Shown here piece by piece: positions 18,354-22,500 of a stretch of DNA of 22,500 nt. The first letter of the stretch is position 1, and every line of letters begins with the position of its first letter. This DNA comes from Eimeria necatrix (lineage: Eukaryota > Apicomplexa > Conoidasida > Eucoccidiorida > Eimeriidae): positions 80,001-102,500 of the forward strand of contig NW_013654708.1 of assembly GCF_000499385.1 (NCBI RefSeq), written 5' to 3'. The position numbers and the translations under genes were made by a program. The notes below the pieces were generated by a model. The model was not told where the DNA came from. It did not search any database and saw only the letters and a program-made list of their open reading frames with translations.

Positions 18354-19080
18354 TGAGGTGGTGGTGCGTGCTGCGGGTCTGGAGCTGCTGCTGCTGCACG
18401 TGCCTGGGGAAACCCCCGACCAGCTGGCGGTGTGGCTGCAGCAGCAGCAAACTTTAATTGCTGCTGACAACATCTACAAAAGCTTTCCCAACCTCTACGC
18501 CATCCGCGGCGGCAGCAGCCGCAGCAGCAAAGACTGGGCTGCTTCCTTGGAGCGCATGCGCGCGCTGCAGCCGCAGCTGCTGCTGCTGGGCCACACGAGG
18601 CCCTTGGCCGGTGGGGTGTACGTACACTCGGCGTTGACAGCTTATCGGGATGCTATTTTGTTTGTTCATGATCAAACAATAAGATTAATGAACAAAGGCA
18701 GCAGCAGCGAGGAAGCTGCTGCGCTGCTGCAGCTGCCTGTACACCTCAGCAGCCACCCGCTGCTGCAGCAGCTCTACGGCGCGCTGCCCTTTGCTGTCCG
18801 CGGTGTATATACACACTACATGGGCTGGTTCGGGGGGGCTGCAGAGCAGCTGCAGCCGCTGCCTGCTGCTGCTGCTGCTGCTGCTCTTGCTGCGCTCGCC
18901 GGGGGGCCCCACAAGCTCCTGGAAGCTGCTGCTGCTGCCATCCGCAGCAGCAACCCGCAGTGGGCGCTGCAGCTTGCTGCTGCTGCGCTGCTGCTGCAGC
19001 CCCACAACGCCCTCGCCAGGGAACTCAAGGTCGTCGCCCTCAGGGCCCTCGCTGCCACGCAAACTGCTGCTTCAGGAAAG

Positions 19081-19134
<54 letters not shown>

Positions 19135-19219
19135 TGTTGTTGTGGCGCTTGGGAGCAGCAGCACGGTGACGCCGGTTGCGGCCACGGTTTTCGCGCCCGG
19201 GGCGCGGCGCTCCCGCCGC

Positions 19220-19281
<62 letters not shown>

Positions 19282-19512
19282 AGGGCTTGTGTGTGCGTGT
19301 GTGTGTTTGCTGCAGCAAGGAATTGGTACTTGACAGCAGCAAGAGAAACTGAGGGGTCTCTGCGGCTGCAGATGAGTGAGCAGCAGAAGAAGCAGCTGCT
19401 GCAGCTGCTGCCGCCGCGGGACATTTTCCAGCTGCTGCCTTTCCGAGTGGACCCCGAAGCAGCAGCAGACATCGACGCAGTCATTCTCTTCAAGTTCGTC
19501 CCTCCCCCCGAA

Positions 19513-19544
<32 letters not shown>

Positions 19545-19616
19545 TGCTGCTGCTGCTGCTGCGGAGCAGAGGCAGCCCGCCCAAGCAGCGGCCTCCCCAG
19601 AAACGGACGCGCCCCC

Positions 19617-19677
<61 letters not shown>

Positions 19678-19896
19678 CGGCACTGCGTGCACTTTCGGAG
19701 AGGCATTGTGTTTACGCGGGACGAATGCGAAAGAGCAGCAGATGTGGAAGTCGAAACTACAGAAGCAGCTTGGAGAAGCATTTTGACAAAAGAAACGGGA
19801 CTATTTGCTGCTGCAGCAAGAAGAGACTTCAGAGTCAAGGGGCCCCTGCTGCTGCTCGTCAAGTGCCTCGCCTGCATCGAGCTCGACATGGACTGA
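17146..19896 (+). CDS. Alkylsulfatase-like metallo-beta-lactamase/SCP2 protein with poly-Gln in place of the metal motif
   Basis: Bacterial and yeast relatives (SdsA1, Bds1) hydrolyse alkyl sulfates using two zinc ions. A 916-codon single open frame. Residues 1-130 are low complexity; about 134-179 is hydrophobic, a likely signal anchor. The MBL domain starts near 272 with VYAALGFGLANSFIL and GVVIVDTTES (about 280-302). Then poly-Gln (about 320-404) stands where HxHxDH should be. Retained further on: HVPGETPDQ (near 420), AADNIYKSFPNLYAIRG (from 439), GHTRPLAGG (His 483), HDQTIRLMNKG (508-518) and YTHYMGWFGG (W561). The alkylsulfatase dimerisation region follows (NPQWALQLAAAALLLQPHN near 606; NWYLTAARE). 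Residues about 745-916 resemble the SCP2-like C-terminal domain. An Ala/Cys/Leu stretch (about 645-725) may be an unspliced intron or an insertion. Family assignment is firm; activity is doubtful. Confidence 0.88.
18615..18628. promoter_or_regulatory. Coding copy of the palindrome (GGTGTACGTACACT)
   Basis: A 13-of-14 match to the upstream palindrome lies inside the alkylsulfatase-like frame, encoding part of GGVYVHS. A further variant, GGTGTATATACACA, lies at 18802-18815, encoding GVYTH. Confidence 0.35.
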
Positions 19897-19932
19897 AACT
19901 CCTGCAGCAGCAGCAGCAGCAGCAGCAGCAGC

Positions 19933-19966
<34 letters not shown>

Positions 19967-20120
19967 CAGCAGCAGCGGTGGGGAGAGAGGAAGGAGGGAT
20001 CTGCCTGGAGAGATGCAGGGGCAGCAGCCACGGATCTTACGGCTGCTGCTGCTGCTGCTGCTGGTGATGCGAGCCGCGAAAGCTGCTGCTGCTGCTGCTG
20101 CTGCTGCTCTTTGAGCAGGG
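19897..20120 (+). repeat. CAG/CTG tracts after the alkylsulfatase-like stop
   Basis: A (CAG)n tract (about 19902-19975), then a short unique stretch and (CTG)n tracts. Frames through it are homopolymeric with no family content. Probably 3' UTR. Confidence 0.5.
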
Positions 20121-20167
20121 CAGTCTTAGCAGCAGCATTAAACGCAGCAATGCGGCCCTTAACTGCG

Positions 20168-20200
20168 AGGGTTTAGGGTTTAGGGTTTAGGGTTTAGGGT
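20168..20200 (+). repeat. TTTAGGG array
   Basis: Four to five units of the telomere-like heptamer in intergenic DNA. Confidence 0.9.
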
Positions 20201-20294
20201 CTTTGGGCCCGCCTGCTTCGATTGAAGGCCAAAAAGAATAAAAAACAAAACAGCAAGTTTGTCCAAAAGCTGCTGCAGCAGGCCCTGGTGCTGG

Positions 20295-20308
20295 GGTGTA
20301 CGTACACC
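20295..20308. promoter_or_regulatory. Perfect palindrome GGTGTACGTACACC
   Basis: Intergenic, 935 bp upstream of the Ala-rich gene. A variant, GCTGTATATACACC, lies nearer that gene at 20870-20883. Confidence 0.45.
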
Positions 20309-20530
20309 TCAGCGCCCTGCACACTAAACCCCGCCGGCTTGACTTCGTGTTGTTGGAACTTTAATTCCTTTCATTTATTTGAACATTAAAAAGCATTCAA
20401 ATCTTAAAAAGTATTCAAATATATTCAAATGGTATTTCAAATATTATTTATTTACTTCAAATCGCCAAAAGCCGAATATTCAAATCCAGTTTTCTCGCGC
20501 CAACCCCGACCTCCTGCCACGCACTGCTCC

Positions 20531-20563
20531 CAAACCCTAAACCCTAAACCCTAAACCCTAAAA
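20531..20563 (+). repeat. CCCTAAA array
   Basis: Four units in intergenic DNA, opposite in orientation to the array at 20168. Confidence 0.9.
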
Positions 20564-21229
20564 GAGTGTTTTATAATAGCTCCGAAATAAAATTAAAGGA
20601 AATAATGCTTTTATTTTAATTTTAAAAGTATACTTCAGGGGATTTCAGCCCCTGGGCAAACAGCGCTCGGGGGGAGCGCGGGCGGTGACCAGCGGTCAAC
20701 TTGGGGTGTATAGGGGCAGTTTCGGCGTTATTTTGTTTGAAATAAATCCAAAAAGAAAATTAAATTGAAATTAAATTCAAAAATTAATTTTATTTCGAAA
20801 TTTAAAACGAAAAACGCACTTATAGAAGTTCTGGCTGCTCCCTGGCTCTTGCGCGTCGCTCATACAGCAGCTGTATATACACCCCAGCTCCCCGCGCGCC
20901 GGGGGCTGTCTGTGGCTCTCCTTTATTTATTTTTTTACTTTTTTCGTTGAAATAACTTTATTTAAAAACAATAAATCAATTAGAACCTAAAGAGCGCCCT
21001 TAGTCTCCTTCTCACACCTCAGCAGCGGCGTTGCTGCTGCTGCTGCTGCTGCGGACAGCGAACTGCTGCCGCTTCGGCGCAGCAGCAAAACGCCTTTTGC
21101 TGCTGCTGCTGCTCTCTCGCCACTTTTGCTGCCTTTTTGTTTATTTGTTTATTTGTTTTGCTGCTGCAGCTTTAAATAACAAACAGCAGCAGCAACCCGC
21201 ATGACGTCCCTATAGAAGGCGCTCTCAGC
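20564..21229 (+). promoter_or_regulatory. Probable promoter/5' region of the Ala-rich secreted protein gene
   Basis: AT-rich blocks alternate with a GC-rich block holding GCGGTGACCAGCGGTC (20682-20697), nearly identical to 16545-16560 upstream of the alkylsulfatase-like gene. GCTGTATATACACC follows at 20870. A four-codon upstream ORF (ATG at 21201, stop at 21213-21215) precedes the main ATG. No other coding sequence is recognised. Confidence 0.4.
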
Positions 21230-22380
21230 ATGCTGCCGGGGCCTCCCTACAGTCGCAGCAGCAAGCAGCGCAGCTGCTGCTTCCTGCTGCTGCTGCTGCT
21301 GCTCCAGCTGAGCCGCCCCGCAGCAGCAGCAGCAGCTGCAGCACCTGCTGCACCGCCGCCGCGACCCCCGGCCGCGGCAGCGCCAGCAGCTGCTGCAGCA
21401 GCAGCAAGAGCAGCAGCACCACCAGCACATGAGACTGCGAGAGCTGCAGCAGCAGCAGCAGCAGCAGCAGCGGAGAGGCCACCACAAGCAGCAGCACCCG
21501 TGGCAGCAGCACCGTCACCTGCAGCAGCACGAGTTAAAACAGCGCCAGCAGCAGCAGCAGCAGCAAGAGCAGCAGTTCCTCCTGCTGCAGCGGCGGCAGC
21601 CGCGCGGCCTGCAGCAGTGAGAGGTGTGGCAGCAGCAGCAGCAGCACCTGCTGCACCACCAGCAGCAAAGGTAACACCAGCAGCGACAGCAGCAGCAGCA
21701 GCGAGGCCAGCAGCAGCAGCAGCAACGGGTGAACCATCACCAGCAGCACGGCGAGCAGCAGCAGCAGCAGCAGCAACGGGTGAACCATCACCAGCAGCAC
21801 GGCGAGCAGCAGCAGCTGCAAAAACTACATCCAAGGCTGCAGCAGCTACAGAAGCAGCAGCAAGAGCGGCAGCAGGACCAGCAGCAGATGCCACGTCAGC
21901 AGCAGCAGCACCTGCAGCAGCAGCACCTGCAGCAGCAGCAAGGGCACCAGCAGCAGCAGCGCATGCTGCAGGAGCAGCAAGGACACCAAAAACAGCAGCG
22001 CCTGCAGCTGCAGCAGCAGCACCAAAAACAGCAGCGCCTGCAGCTGCAGCAGCAGCAGCAAAAACAGCAGCGGCTGTAGCTGCAGCAGCAGCACCAAAAA
22101 CACCACCGCCTGCAGCTGCAACAGCAGCACCAAAAACAGCAGCGCCTGCAGCTGCAGCAGCAGCAAAAGCACCAGCACCTCTAGAGCCTGCAGCAGCAGC
22201 AGCGCGGCTAGCAGCAGCAAATGCTCCTGCGAGAACAACGACAGCAGCAGCAGCAAGCACTCCTGCAAAAGTAACAGCAGCAACAGCAGCAGCAGCAGCA
22301 CCACGGCGTGCACAAGCAGGAGCAGGAGCAGCTGATGCTGCAGCTGCTCCTACTGCAGCAACAACAGTTGCTGCAGCAAG

Positions 22381-22415
<35 letters not shown>

Positions 22416-22500
22416 CGAAACCGCCAGCTGCTAAGGCACCTGCAACAGCAGCACCAGCTGCAGCGGGACGAGCAGCAGCAACAGCAGCAGCTGCCGGCAT
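21230..22500 (+). CDS. Ala-rich protein with signal peptide and 12-residue tandem repeats, 3'-partial
   Basis: An uninterrupted frame of 423 codons runs off the window end. It starts MLPGPPYSRSSKQRSCCF followed by a Leu run and QLSRPA: a basic n-region, hydrophobic core and small-residue cleavage area, as in a secretory signal peptide. The rest is Ala-dominated with Pro, Thr, Lys and Arg. A 17-residue unit (TGEPSPAARR plus Ala) occurs twice from 21725. A 12-residue unit, PKTAAP plus Ala, occurs five times at exact 36-bp spacing (21986, 22022, 22058, 22094, 22130). The Thr/Pro content would suit O-glycosylation; secretion and any wall or mucin-like role are inferred. The frame was chosen because it alone has an ATG with a signal peptide and non-homopolymeric repeats; the antisense Ala-rich frame has neither. 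No family is recognised. The 3' end and any intron are unseen. Confidence 0.65.

Noticed and set aside
17137..18450. 437-codon minus-strand open frame
   Set aside because: It lies antisense to the alkylsulfatase-like gene and is kept open by CAG tracts; it has no recognisable domain.
21986..22165. Resemblance of the Ala/Thr periodic repeat to type I antifreeze proteins
   Set aside because: The period is 12 rather than 11, and prolines in each unit would break the long helix that antifreeze proteins need.
21247..22500. 417-codon minus-strand Ala-rich open frame
   Set aside because: It mirrors the + strand repeat protein. The + frame has an ATG with a signal peptide and conserved repeat units, so the antisense frame is treated as a shadow.

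Overview
The window looks like nuclear DNA of a coccidian apicomplexan, most likely an Eimeria species. The evidence is the very dense (CAG)n/(CTG)n tracts that encode homopolymeric runs of Gln, Ala, Ser, Leu or Cys, combined with dozens of short interstitial arrays of the apicomplexan telomere heptamer TTTAGGG/CCCTAAA. Genes are intron-rich, and every supported gene reads on the + strand. No rRNA, tRNA, CRISPR array or transposase was seen.

Layout. (1) 1-6934: KIF-binding protein (KBP/KIFBP) homologue, 5' end cut by the window. Its 3' half resolves into nine phase-consistent exons separated by introns largely made of telomere-like or CTG repeats. (2) 6935-8979: intergenic, with a CAG-rich tail, about 650 bp of self-complementary TAGC repeat, an AT-rich block and many telomere-like islands. 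(3) 8980-15504: complete 13-exon gene for a GRWD1/Rrb1-type WD40 ribosome-assembly protein; the exon lengths sum to an open frame of about 551 codons. Eleven of its twelve introns carry telomere-like arrays, often starting at the 5' splice site. (4) 15505-17145: intergenic, with telomere islands, TTAAA repeats, alternating AT/GC modules and perfect GGTGTACGTACACC palindromes. (5) 17146-19896: alkylsulfatase-like metallo-beta-lactamase/SCP2 protein whose HxHxDH metal-binding region is replaced by poly-Gln. (6) 19897-21229: intergenic, with the same promoter-like motifs. (7) 21230 to the window end: Ala-rich protein with a predicted signal peptide and a 12-residue PKTAAP-type tandem repeat, 3' end outside the window.

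The genes do not form a pathway: a kinesin/microtubule regulator, a ribosome-assembly chaperone, a lipid/sulfate-ester hydrolase relative and a secreted repeat protein. What unites the window is its repeat architecture. Telomere heptamers form intron bodies and contribute splice sites, a stop codon and even coding sequence; CTG tracts sit at splice acceptors; and a 14-bp palindrome recurs in presumed promoters, introns and exons.
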